Part shown: piece by piece, positions 51,204 through 59,923 of the stretch
Layout: the number at the start of each line of letters is the position of its first letter
Position numbering within the stretch: the first letter of the stretch is position 1
NCBI GenBank assembly: GCA_001899205.1
Contig: MKVL01000038.1
Span: 311,938 to 375,937, forward strand
DNA from: Mesorhizobium sp. 65-26
GTDB taxonomy: Bacteria; Pseudomonadota; Alphaproteobacteria; Rhizobiales; Rhizobiaceae
Length of the DNA: 64,000 nt
Reading direction: 5' to 3'
Position numbers and translations under genes: made by a program
Notes under the pieces: generated by a model
Told to the model about the DNA's origin: nothing
Seen by the model: only the letters and a program-made list of their open reading frames with translations
Database searches by the model: none

Positions 51204-52724
51204 TCAGGCGCTAGCCTTCTCCAGGTAGCGATCCAGCCGCTCCAAGCCCTCCCGGTCCAGCCGCAGACCGACCTTGGTGCGTCGCCATATGATGTCGGCG
51301 GATGCTTCGGCCCACTCGGTGGCGATCAGGAAATCCACCTCGCGCTTGTAAAGATCGGCGCCAAAACACTCGCCGAGATCGCTGGCGGCGTGCACGCCCG
51401 AAAGCAGGTCCTCGACGCGCGTGCCATATTGCTGGACGTAGCGCGCCACCTGCGCCTCCGGCAACCACGGAAAGCGCTTCCTGACCGTCGCCTCGTACGA
51501 GGCCTTGCCGGCCGCGCCGAAGTCACCGCCGGGCAGCACTTCGGTGCGCGTGCGGCAGATATCTGACCAGCCGAGCAGACCGTGCAGTTCCTTCATCGCA
51601 TGCTCGGCCAGCTTCCTGTGCGTGGTCAGCTTGCCGCCGAAGACGGTCAGCACCGGCGGAGCGCCCTCAGGCGCGTCGATCTCGAAGGAATAGTCCCGCG
51701 TCAGCGTCGAAAGGTCGTTGTCGCGGCCGCCGCCAACCTCGAACAGGGGACGCACGCCGGAATAGCTCCAGACGATGTCGGCGCGCGTGACCGGCCGCCG
51801 CAGGAAGGCATTCACTTCCGCGAGCATGTAGTCGATCTCCTTGTCGGAGATCCGCACCTTCTCCGGCGCCTCCTCCCACGGCTCGTCGGTGGTTCCGATC
51901 GATGTGAAGTCGCGCTCGTAGGGGAACGCCTCCATCAGGCGGCCGTCGCGCGTCTGCAGGAAGTAGCCATGCTCCCCCTCCCACTGGCGCGGAACGACGA
52001 TGTGGGAGCCCCGCACCATGCGGAGCCGACGGCTGACCGAGACGCCGGCGATGGAGCGCGCGACGTCGATGACCCAGGGGCCGGCGGTGTTGACCAGCGC
52101 ATCGCAGGTGACGTCGAATTCGTTTCCGGACCGCAGGTCCTTCAGCGATACGCGCCAGACCTTGCCGGAACGCTCGGCGCCAAGGAAGCGGTGTCGCGGC
52201 AATATGGTCGCGCCATGCCGCTGCGCGCCGAGCAGGTTGGCGATGACCAGCCGTGAATCGTCGCCATGGCAATCGGAATAGATGAAGGCATGGCGGAACG
52301 ACGGCTTCAGCGCACGACCGGCCTCGTGCCGGTGCAGGTTGATCGCCTGGGATCCCTGAAGCAGCTTGCGCCTGTAGAGATGGTCATAGAAGAACAGGCC
52401 GAGCCTGATCATCCAGCGCGGCCGCTGTCCCTTCACATGCGGCAGCACCAGGCGCAGCGGCCAGACCAGGTTCGCCGCCTTGCGCATCAGGATCTCGCGC
52501 TCGATCAACGCGTCGCGCACCAGCCGGAAATCATAGGTCTCGAGATAACGCAACCCGCCATGGATCAGCTTCGAGGAGCGCGAGGATGTGCCCTCGGCGA
52601 AATCCTGCATCTCGGCCAGCCCAACCCGCAGGTTGCGGCCGGCGGCATCGCAGGCGACGGCCGCACCGTTGATGCCTCCCCCGATGACAAAGAGATCGAA
52701 ATGCAGCTTGGCGGATGTCGTCAT
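51204..52724 (-). CDS. glpD: FAD-dependent glycerol-3-phosphate dehydrogenase (GlpD-like)
   Basis: This is a 506-residue membrane-associated flavoprotein. The FAD motif is GGGINGAAVACDAAGR; SSRSSKLIHGGLRYLE, VNTAGPWV and SGVRPLF are GlpD hallmarks, and the C-terminal GlpD domain is present. Length matches E. coli GlpD (501). It oxidises glycerol-3-phosphate to DHAP and passes electrons to quinone. It follows the kinase gene in a long leftward operon with an importer. Because the kinase lacks two glycerol contacts, the in vivo substrate may be a related polyol-phosphate. Confidence 0.88.
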   Translation of the reverse strand: MTTSAKLHFDLFVIGGGINGAAVACDAAGRNLRVGLAEMQDFAEGTSSRSSKLIHGGLRYLETYDFRLVRDALIEREILMRKAANLVWPLRLVLPHVKGQRPRWMIRLGLFFYDHLYRRKLLQGSQAINLHRHEAGRALKPSFRHAFIYSDCHGDDSRLVIANLLGAQRHGATILPRHRFLGAERSGKVWRVSLKDLRSGNEFDVTCDALVNTAGPWVIDVARSIAGVSVSRRLRMVRGSHIVVPRQWEGEHGYFLQTRDGRLMEAFPYERDFTSIGTTDEPWEEAPEKVRISDKEIDYMLAEVNAFLRRPVTRADIVWSYSGVRPLFEVGGGRDNDLSTLTRDYSFEIDAPEGAPPVLTVFGGKLTTHRKLAEHAMKELHGLLGWSDICRTRTEVLPGGDFGAAGKASYEATVRKRFPWLPEAQVARYVQQYGTRVEDLLSGVHAASDLGECFGADLYKREVDFLIATEWAEASADIIWRRTKVGLRLDREGLERLDRYLEKASA

Positions 52725-52777
52725 AATCGTTCTTGTTTCCAGTCCATGTCCCGGAGGTCGTTTTCTCGTTGGTTCGG

Positions 52778-54286
52778 TCAGCTCGCGCGCCGGGCCTCGC
52801 CGGCGACCAGAAGGTCGATGAAATGCCGCCAGTCGCGGTAATCCTTGTCGAGGCAGGCCCTGGGCTCGCCGCGCGGGGCGATCGCATCGCGGTGCTGGAA
52901 GAGGCCCGACAGTTCGTCGAGGGAGCCCCAGACGCCGGCGCCCAGCCCGGCCATCAGCGCCGCGCCGAACGGCGTTGCCGCGCCTGAAGCGGACGGGCGA
53001 AGCGGCAGGCCGAGGATGTCGGCCTGCAGTTGCAGGAAGCAGGCGGAACGCGTCATGCCGCCATCGACCTTCAGGTTCGCCATGCCCAGACCCGAACGCG
53101 CGGCGATCGCGTCACGGATGGCGCGGATCTGGAAGCAGACCGCCTCCAGGCCGGCATGTGCGATGTGCCCGACGGAGGTCGCCTCGCTCAAGCCGAGGAT
53201 GGCGGCCCGCACGTCCGGCGCCCACCAGGGCGAACCGAGCCCCTGGAACGCCGGGACCAATCTCACGCCTTCGCTGGTTCCGGCGCGCTCGGCCTCGCCG
53301 ACCAGCGCCGGCACCCCACCTGAAACGGACAGGCGCCCGGCTAGCCAGTCCAGGATACGGCCGGCATAGATGACGAAGCCCTCGAAGGCGTAGCAGGGCT
53401 CGTCCACCTGCCAGGCGAGCGTGCGGATGATGCCTTGCGGCACGCCCTGGCGCGGGGCGGAGCCGGCGTTGATCCACAGGAACGCGCCGGTGCCATAGGT
53501 GACCTTGGCTTCGGTCTCCTTGAGGCAGCCATGGCCGAGCAGCGAAGCCTGCTGGTCACCCATCAGTCCGGTGATGGCGATCGCGCCGCCAAGCAGCGAC
53601 GGCTCGGTGAAGCCGAAACCGGCATTCGATCGCCGGCATTCAGGGCGCACGGCGATCGGCAGTTCGAACAGCGAGAAGAGGTCGTCGTCCCAGGCCAGGC
53701 GGTCGATGTCGAACAGCATGGTCCGCGACGCGTTGCCCGGCTCGGTGACGTGGCTGGAGCCGCCCGTCAGCTTCCAGACCAGCCATGTGTCCACCGTGCC
53801 GAACAGAAGGTTGCCCTCCCTCAGGCCGCGCGCGATCTCCGGACGGTTGGCGAACAGCCATTTGAGCTTGGCCGCCGAGAAGGTCGGATCGAGATCCAGG
53901 CCGGTCCTGGCGCGCACCATGTCGGCCGAGCCGGCGAGCGGGGCGATCTCCGCCGCGCCGCGCCGGCATTGCCAGACCATTGCCGGCATGGCCGGCTCGC
54001 CGGTGTGGCGATCCCAGACGACGATCGTCTCGGTCTGGTTGGCGATGCCCAGCCCGGCGACGTCGGCGGCACGCACGCCTGCCATTTGCAGCACCTCATT
54101 GGCGGCGCCGACGACATTGGCGAACATCGCCAGCGGGTCCTGCTCCACCCATCCCGGCTGCGCCGCCATTGTGGCCAGCGGCCGTTCGGCCTGCGCAAGG
54201 ATGCGGCCGTTTTCGTCGATCGCGACGACCTTGGTGTTGGTCGTGCCCTGGTCGACCGCGAGAATGATCTGCCTTGAAGGACGCAT
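52778..54286 (-). CDS. Glycerol kinase-like FGGY kinase with altered substrate site
   Basis: This 502-residue kinase aligns along its length with GlpK: VDQGTTNTKVVAID, GWVEQDP, VWQCRR, GTVDTWLVWKLTGG, TGLMGDQQASLLG (D244) and YGTGAFLW. But the glycerol-binding Arg of NQRET is Thr (T85, NQTET) and the Tyr of DPYFS is Thr (T135, DPTFS); the catalytic Asp (D244) and the Glu after NQT (E86) remain. So it is a kinase of the GlpK branch, possibly for a bulkier polyol. It sits between the importer genes and glpD. ATG 54286 follows GGGGTG. Confidence 0.86.
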   Translation of the reverse strand: MRPSRQIILAVDQGTTNTKVVAIDENGRILAQAERPLATMAAQPGWVEQDPLAMFANVVGAANEVLQMAGVRAADVAGLGIANQTETIVVWDRHTGEPAMPAMVWQCRRGAAEIAPLAGSADMVRARTGLDLDPTFSAAKLKWLFANRPEIARGLREGNLLFGTVDTWLVWKLTGGSSHVTEPGNASRTMLFDIDRLAWDDDLFSLFELPIAVRPECRRSNAGFGFTEPSLLGGAIAITGLMGDQQASLLGHGCLKETEAKVTYGTGAFLWINAGSAPRQGVPQGIIRTLAWQVDEPCYAFEGFVIYAGRILDWLAGRLSVSGGVPALVGEAERAGTSEGVRLVPAFQGLGSPWWAPDVRAAILGLSEATSVGHIAHAGLEAVCFQIRAIRDAIAARSGLGMANLKVDGGMTRSACFLQLQADILGLPLRPSASGAATPFGAALMAGLGAGVWGSLDELSGLFQHRDAIAPRGEPRACLDKDYRDWRHFIDLLVAGEARRAS

Positions 54287-54376
54287 GACATCACCCCGGC
54301 GTCGCGGCTTGCGCGACGCGAGATCCATGAAGGAAAAGGCACGCCGTCCCCAATCGGAGACGGCGCGTGACCGCCG

Positions 54377-55909
54377 CTATTTCTTGAACGCCGCCAGGGC
54401 CGGCACCTCGCGGTAAATCTCCTCCACCGACTGGTCGAGCCCGTCCTTCGGCTCCATCTGCCCGGCCAGCACCGCACTGATGTTCTTCTGCAGGATTTCC
54501 TCGACAGTGGCGTATTCGGGGAAGTTCTCGAGCTTGAACGGCACGGCCTTCGGCGAGTTCGTGGCCGGATCGAGCGCCTCGGCATAGCTCTTCGGCAGGC
54601 CGTGCGGCGAGTTCGCGTCCCGGTATGCCGGCTTGCCGCCGATGTCGAGCACGTCGCCGCTGAGCAGGAAATAGTTGGTCGAGGAATAGACCAGATCCTG
54701 CACCGACTTCGTCTCATAGGCGGAACGCGTCAGCGAGATGCTGCCGGTCGACATCAGCTTCTCCTGCACCTCGGGGCGCTGCGTCCACTGCAGGAACAGC
54801 CAGGCGGCTTCCGGATGCTGCGAGGTGGTGGGAACGAACATGCCCCACTGGTGCAGGTTGACGATCTTGCGCTCGCCGATCGGCGTGCCACTGTAGGCGA
54901 CCTTGCCGACGACCTTCGACTGGCTCTCGTCATGGGAGATCGCATAGGAGGCATCGGCCCACAGCAGCGCCTGCACGGCCAGGCCGCTCTGCATGGCGGC
55001 GAGCTGCTCGTCCCAGGTGTAGCCCAGGCTTCCGGGAGGCCCGAACTTGGTGATCAGGTCGCGGTAGAAGGTGAGCGCCTTGACGCCAGCCTCGGAATTG
55101 ATGACGACCGGACCGTAGTCGGCACCCGTCTCGCTCTCCACCACGCGCCCGCCGAAGGCGTAGAGCACGTTGTAGAAATTCCACAGCATGGAGATGTGGC
55201 GCTTGCCCGACAGGGTGATGCCGTAGATGTCTTCCGTCAGCGTCTGGCCCGCCAGCTTCTCGCCGCTCTTGCGCGTGAAGAACTCGGACGTGTCCCAGAG
55301 CTGCTGCATGGTCAGCACGGGCGACGGCAACTCATAGCCATACTTGGCCTTGAACGCCGCCTGCTCCTCGGCATTGTCGAACACGTCGACGCGCCAGTTG
55401 AGGTAGATGGTGTGGCTGGAGAACGGCACGCCGTAAAGCTCGCCCTTGTTGCTCAGCGCCGCGTTCAGCCAGTCCTTGCTGAGGACGACATCCTCCAGCT
55501 TGAAGGTCGGATCGGCGAGCTTCGGGTCGCTTACATATTTGGCGATCGGCTGCACCCACTGGTTGGCGATCAGCGTCGGCAGCCGGACATGCGGATTGAG
55601 GATCACGTCGTAGAAGCCGGTCCGCCCGACGAAGTCGGCGGTGGTCTTCTGCATGACCTGGTCAAAGGCGTGCTGCTCGATGATCACCGTTATGCCGGTT
55701 TCGTCCTCGAAAGCCTTCTTCTGCTGATTCAGCGATTCCAGCGGCGCGAGCGCCTCGCCGATGACGCGGATGGTAATGCCCTTGTAGGGTTCGGCCGCGC
55801 TCTTCAGCGACCAGTCGCCGGCCCTTGCGGGCAGTCCGACGATCGCCGCCAGCGAGGCCGCGCCGATGCCGGCAAGAAGTTGACGTCTGTGAATTTCCAG
55901 CATGCTCAT
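54377..55909 (-). CDS. Periplasmic binding protein of glp-type polyol importer
   Basis: This is a 510-residue binding protein with a twin-arginine-type signal (IHRRQLLAGIG; cleavage about residue 30, LPARA). The mature start GDWSLKSAAEPYKGITIRVIGEA is homologous to that of the binding protein at 46713-48107. AAGGAC precedes ATG 55909. It lies between the tiny membrane protein gene (22-base gap) and the kinase gene in a leftward operon. Confidence 0.9.
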   Translation of the reverse strand: MSMLEIHRRQLLAGIGAASLAAIVGLPARAGDWSLKSAAEPYKGITIRVIGEALAPLESLNQQKKAFEDETGITVIIEQHAFDQVMQKTTADFVGRTGFYDVILNPHVRLPTLIANQWVQPIAKYVSDPKLADPTFKLEDVVLSKDWLNAALSNKGELYGVPFSSHTIYLNWRVDVFDNAEEQAAFKAKYGYELPSPVLTMQQLWDTSEFFTRKSGEKLAGQTLTEDIYGITLSGKRHISMLWNFYNVLYAFGGRVVESETGADYGPVVINSEAGVKALTFYRDLITKFGPPGSLGYTWDEQLAAMQSGLAVQALLWADASYAISHDESQSKVVGKVAYSGTPIGERKIVNLHQWGMFVPTTSQHPEAAWLFLQWTQRPEVQEKLMSTGSISLTRSAYETKSVQDLVYSSTNYFLLSGDVLDIGGKPAYRDANSPHGLPKSYAEALDPATNSPKAVPFKLENFPEYATVEEILQKNISAVLAGQMEPKDGLDQSVEEIYREVPALAAFKK

Positions 55910-55931
55910 GTCCTTGCTCCTCTCCAGTCTT

Positions 55932-56114
55932 TCAAAGCCTGGCGCGCCGCGCCTTCAGGTAGCTGCGCACCAGGAAACAGGCCCACGCGGCCCACACCAG
56001 CCACGCCCCCCACAGGCCGATGCTCGGCTCCAGAAAGCGCAGCCAGAACAACAGGATGAGGATGAGGCTCACGATGGCGTAGAAAATCATGTCGCCGAAT
56101 TCGAGCGTCTTCAT
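55932..56114 (-). CDS. Small two-helix membrane protein in glp-type ABC operon
   Basis: This 60-residue protein has two hydrophobic segments (about 9-26 and 32-49) and a basic tail KARRARL. The start overlaps the permease stop (ATGA at 56111-56114). It is the third such tiny protein in the window. Its place between permease and binding-protein genes supports a role in the importer. The family is not recognised. Confidence 0.75.
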   Translation of the reverse strand: MKTLEFGDMIFYAIVSLILILLFWLRFLEPSIGLWGAWLVWAAWACFLVRSYLKARRARL

Positions 56115-56953
56115 TTCACCGCTCCGAAGGTAAGGCCGCGCGCCAGGTGCTTCTGCACGAACCACACGAGAACAAGCACCGGCAGGCTCACCACCACCGA
56201 GACGGCGGCGAGTTGCCCCCAATAGGTTCCAAGCGGCGTGACGAGGCCGGGGAAGCCCGCGGGAAGCGTCTGCCCACCGGCGCCGCCGATCATCAGCGCG
56301 AACAGGAATTCGTTCCACGAGAACAGGAAGGCGAGCACGGCGGAGACGGCGATGCCAGGCCGCGCCAGCGGCAGCACGATGCGCCAGAAGACCTGCCATT
56401 CGGTGGCGCCGTCGGTGAGGGCGGCCTCGTCCAGCGCCTTCGGTATGTCGTCGAAGAAGTTGCGCATCAGGTAGATGACGAGCGCAAGGTTGAACGTCGT
56501 GTGCGAGATCATGACTGCCCAGACGGTGCCGAGCAGGCCGATCGTCTGGAAGAACATGTAGAGCGGCAGAACGAGCGCGATGCCCGGCGCCATGCGCGTG
56601 GTCAGCACATAGAAGAAAAGATGCTTTTCACCGAACACCCGGAAACGCGAGAAGGCATAGGCCGCCGGCAGGCCGGTGAGCAGGCAGATCGCCACCGAGC
56701 CGCACGCGACGATCAGCGAATTGCGCAGGAAGCGGTCGAACTCGCCCGCCACGAAAGCCTCGTAGAAATTGCTCCAGGTCGGGCTGAAGAACAGCTTCGG
56801 GTCGGGCGACAGGATGTCCGTGCGTTCCTTGAAGGCGGTCAGCACCAACCAGATGAACGGGATCAGCGCCAGGGCGGTGACCGCGATGATGAAGGTGACC
56901 TCGAGGGCCGGCAGCGACCGGCGCAGCAGTGAGTCCTTGGTGGTGGCGGTCAT
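56111..56953 (-). CDS. Polyol ABC importer permease (MalG-like)
   Basis: This is a 280-residue permease with LVLTAFKERTDILSPDPKLFF after helix 1, coupling loop ALDEAALTDGATEWQVFWRIVLPLARPG and the ending ARGLTFGAVK shared with the other module. It overlaps the next gene on both sides (ATGA). Confidence 0.93.
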   Translation of the reverse strand: MTATTKDSLLRRSLPALEVTFIIAVTALALIPFIWLVLTAFKERTDILSPDPKLFFSPTWSNFYEAFVAGEFDRFLRNSLIVACGSVAICLLTGLPAAYAFSRFRVFGEKHLFFYVLTTRMAPGIALVLPLYMFFQTIGLLGTVWAVMISHTTFNLALVIYLMRNFFDDIPKALDEAALTDGATEWQVFWRIVLPLARPGIAVSAVLAFLFSWNEFLFALMIGGAGGQTLPAGFPGLVTPLGTYWGQLAAVSVVVSLPVLVLVWFVQKHLARGLTFGAVK

Positions 56954-57846
56954 GCGACGGCTCCGCGCGTGAAGCGGGTCATGAGCTTCAGGAGGACGAA
57001 GGTGAGGATGAAGCTGATGAGGAACAGGACGGCCACGACCGCCGAACCGTACCCAAGGTTCCAGGACACGAAGTTGACCTTGTAGGCGAAGATAGTGGCG
57101 AGCTCGGTTGAGGCGCCGGGGCCACCGCCTGTCATGATGAATATCTGGTCGAATATCTTGAAGCTGTCGGTGAGGCGCAGCAGGAAGCCGACGATGATGA
57201 TCGGCTGCAGCAGCGGAAAGGTGATGTGGCGGAAAATCTGCCAGCGGTTGGCGCCCTCGACCTCCGCCGCCTCGAAGGGCTCGCGCGGCATGGAGATGAT
57301 GGCGGCCACGAAGATCATCACCAGGAACGGCATCCATTGCCAGATGTCGACGGCGACGATGGTGAGGAAGGCGCTGGTGCCGTCGGCAAGCACGCCGCTA
57401 TGCGACAGGCCCCATTTCCGCAGCAGGATGCCGATCAGGCCGAAATCCGGGTTGAGGTTGAGCCGCGCCGTCAGGCCGACCACGATCGGCGCCAGGATCA
57501 TCGGGATCAGCAGCAGCGACAGGACGATGCGCTTCAGCCTGAGATGGTAGGACAGCAGCACCGAAAAACCGAGCGCCAGCACGAACTCGATGGTGAGCGC
57601 CACAAGCATGAACAGCAGCGTCAGCCCGACGCTGTGGAAGAAATCGCTGTCGAAGACGAGCTTGCGATAGTTGTTGAGGCCGACGAACTGCCCGTTCATC
57701 GTCGGCTGCGTGTAGCTCAAGGCGTGGACGCTCTGATCGAGCATGATCAGAAACGGCCACATCTCGAACATGAGCAGGAAAGCAACCATCGGCGCTAGCC
57801 AGATGTACCCCCCAAATTTGGCTGTACGCCCCGCTGCGCCGCTCAT
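56950..57846 (-). CDS. Polyol ABC importer permease (MalF-like)
   Basis: This is a 298-residue permease with six helices, QFVGLNNYRKLVFDSDFFHSV, coupling loop EAAEVEGANRWQIFRHITFPLLQP and FIMTGGGPGASTELATIFAYK. It follows the TIM-barrel gene by 11 bases and overlaps the MalG-like gene. Confidence 0.93.
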   Translation of the reverse strand: MSGAAGRTAKFGGYIWLAPMVAFLLMFEMWPFLIMLDQSVHALSYTQPTMNGQFVGLNNYRKLVFDSDFFHSVGLTLLFMLVALTIEFVLALGFSVLLSYHLRLKRIVLSLLLIPMILAPIVVGLTARLNLNPDFGLIGILLRKWGLSHSGVLADGTSAFLTIVAVDIWQWMPFLVMIFVAAIISMPREPFEAAEVEGANRWQIFRHITFPLLQPIIIVGFLLRLTDSFKIFDQIFIMTGGGPGASTELATIFAYKVNFVSWNLGYGSAVVAVLFLISFILTFVLLKLMTRFTRGAVA

Positions 57847-57857
57847 ATGGCTTGCTC

Positions 57858-58553
57858 CTAGGCGACCGGGAGCGACATCTCGGACGCCGCCCGCGCGGCA
57901 TCCAGAATGGCCTGGATCTGCCCGCGCAGCGTCTTCTCGCCCGCGAAGCTGCGGTCGAACACGGCGCCGCCGACTGTGAAGCCCCAGATGCCCAGGCCGC
58001 AGACGATCTTGACGCGCTCGACACTGGCGATGCTGCCGGCCACGATCAGCGGCGCGTCGATGCTCTTGACGACATCGGCGATCAGGCTCTCGACATCGCC
58101 GGAGAAGCGATAGGCGAGCAGATCCAGGCCCGCCACGCCGTCCATGGCCGCGAGCGAGCGCGCACTCTCGACGATCTCGGCCGCGGTGCCCGTAAGCTTG
58201 CTCGGATGGCCGACGACCTTTCCGGGGAACGGCATGTATTTGATGCCGGTGCCGGCAAGAATCTCTCCGGCCTCCCGCGCATGCGTGCCGCCGAGGATGT
58301 AGTCGACACCGATCTCGGCGCCGGCCTGCACTGAGCGGAGCTCGTCCTCGCGGGTCTGGCTGACCACCTCGAGCATCACTTCCTGGCCGTTGGCGCGGAT
58401 GTCGGCGGCAAGCGCCTTCAGCTCCGGCACCGGCAGCCCGATATCCTTGAAGCCGACGAACGGTATCTTGAGGTCGGCCACCTCGGCGAAGACGCCGCGC
58501 GCGTCCGCCACCGTGACATCGTTGTGCGTCAACATGAATATGAAGCGCGACAT
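57858..58553 (-). CDS. Uncharacterised TIM-barrel protein (paralogue of 45878-46555)
   Basis: This 231-residue protein shares with the paralogue the blocks FIFMLTHND, FVGFKDIGLP, ILGGT, YMPFPGKVVGHPSKL, LDLLAYR, LIVAGSIASVERV and FTVGGAVFDRSF. The last two look like phosphate-binding turns of a TIM barrel. No Cys cluster. GGAGG lies 7 bases before ATG 58553. It is encoded between the ATPase and permease genes of the glp-type operon, so it is made together with a polyol importer, kinase and dehydrogenase. Enzyme activity is not known to me. Confidence 0.75.
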   Translation of the reverse strand: MSRFIFMLTHNDVTVADARGVFAEVADLKIPFVGFKDIGLPVPELKALAADIRANGQEVMLEVVSQTREDELRSVQAGAEIGVDYILGGTHAREAGEILAGTGIKYMPFPGKVVGHPSKLTGTAAEIVESARSLAAMDGVAGLDLLAYRFSGDVESLIADVVKSIDAPLIVAGSIASVERVKIVCGLGIWGFTVGGAVFDRSFAGEKTLRGQIQAILDAARAASEMSLPVA

Positions 58554-58571
58554 TGGTCTACCTCCACGCAA

Positions 58572-59669
58572 TCAGGGCCGGGATGCGGCGAGCGAAATGC
58601 CCGTTGCCGCGTCGAAAAGATGGATCTTCTGAAGATTGAGCTGGAACGGCATGACCTGGCCGGCCGCAACAGGCACCGGCGCCAGCATCTTGGCCACCAC
58701 CTCGCGCCCGCCGAACTCCATGATCAGCAGGGATTCGTTGCCCAGCGGCTCCGAGAACTGGATCGGGGCCGAGAAATCCAGCGACCGCGACGGAGCCTGG
58801 CCATGGCCGACCGGCACGATGTCGTCGGCCCGAACGCCGAGCGTCAGCCTGGTCCCCCTGGCGATCGGCTTGAACCTGCCTTCGTCCAGCGGCAGCACCT
58901 TGCCGCCCGGCACGGAGACGCCACCGTCGACAGCGACCGCGTCGATGAAGTTCATCGGCGGCGAGCCGATGAAGCCGGCCACGAAGACGTTGGCCGGGCG
59001 GGAGAACACGTCGTCGGGCGTACCCACCTGCTCGATCAGCCCGTCGCGCATGATGACGATGCGGTCGGCGAGCGTCATCGCCTCGACCTGGTCGTGCGTG
59101 ACATAGACGATGGTGGTCTGGACCTGGCGGTGCAGGCGCTTGATCTCGGTGCGCATCGTCGTGCGCAGCTTGGCATCGAGGTTGGACAGCGGCTCGTCGA
59201 ACAGAAACACGTCGGGACGGCGCACCATCGCCCGCCCCATGGCGACACGCTGACGCTCGCCACCGGAAAGCTTGGCCGGCGTGCGATCGAGCTTGTCCGA
59301 GAGGTTGAGAATCCGGGCCGCCTCGCCGACCCGGGCCGCGATCTCGGCTTCCGGCGTCTTCGTCAGCCTGAGCCCGAACGACATGTTCTCCCGCACCGTC
59401 ATATGCGGATAGAGCGCATAGTTCTGAAAGACCATCGCGATGTTGCGGTCGCGCGGCTTGAGATCGTTGACGACGCGATCGCCGATCGACACCGCGCCGC
59501 TCGAAATCTCCTCGAGCCCCGCGATCATGCGCAAGGTGGTGGACTTGCCGCAGCCGGAGGGGCCGACAAGGGCGACGAATTCATTGTGCTTGATATTGAG
59601 GTTCAGGTCGCGGACGACGCTTACCGCCCCATAGGACTTGGAAACGTTGTTGAATACGACGTCAGCCAC
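58572..59669 (-). CDS. Polyol ABC importer ATPase (UgpC/MalK-like)
   Basis: This is a 365-residue CUT1 ATPase with Walker A GPSGCGKSTT, Q-loop VFQNYALYPHMTV, signature LSGGERQRVAMGRA, Walker B FLFDEPLSNLDA and VTHDQVEAM, with TOBE domain. It is the first gene of the eight-gene leftward operon (ATPase, TIM barrel, permease, permease, tiny protein, binding protein, kinase, dehydrogenase), divergent from a DeoR regulator. Confidence 0.94.
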   Translation of the reverse strand: MADVVFNNVSKSYGAVSVVRDLNLNIKHNEFVALVGPSGCGKSTTLRMIAGLEEISSGAVSIGDRVVNDLKPRDRNIAMVFQNYALYPHMTVRENMSFGLRLTKTPEAEIAARVGEAARILNLSDKLDRTPAKLSGGERQRVAMGRAMVRRPDVFLFDEPLSNLDAKLRTTMRTEIKRLHRQVQTTIVYVTHDQVEAMTLADRIVIMRDGLIEQVGTPDDVFSRPANVFVAGFIGSPPMNFIDAVAVDGGVSVPGGKVLPLDEGRFKPIARGTRLTLGVRADDIVPVGHGQAPSRSLDFSAPIQFSEPLGNESLLIMEFGGREVVAKMLAPVPVAAGQVMPFQLNLQKIHLFDAATGISLAASRP

Positions 59670-59748
59670 GCGACACCCTCTCCCTGGATGGCAATTCTCG
59701 CGACGCCGAGCCGTCCAGGTCGCGCCGATCGATGCGCCACTGTTACAC

Positions 59749-59781
59749 CATGATGTATCATGTGCAACATTTTTTTTCGCA
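59749..59781. promoter_or_regulatory. Operator region of the glp-type polyol operon
   Basis: A 14-base palindrome CATGAT-GT-ATCATG (59749-59762) is followed by CAACATTTTTTTTCGCA (59765-59781), which matches the repeats at 46613-46648. A CTGTTA-CACC block also precedes both. In the 254-base divergent region between the ATPase and DeoR genes these are the most likely DeoR sites; the rest holds nothing recognisable. Confidence 0.5.
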
Positions 59782-59923
59782 CAACGCTCATTTTATGTTG
59801 CCATTGGTACAAACAAGGGTTGAGACGGTTCCATATCGTTGCAGTTGCATCATTTTCGGGATAGCTATGGTGACAAATGTTTGAACTCGATCAAACGAGT
59901 GCAGCTCCAACTGGAGGGCGGTC

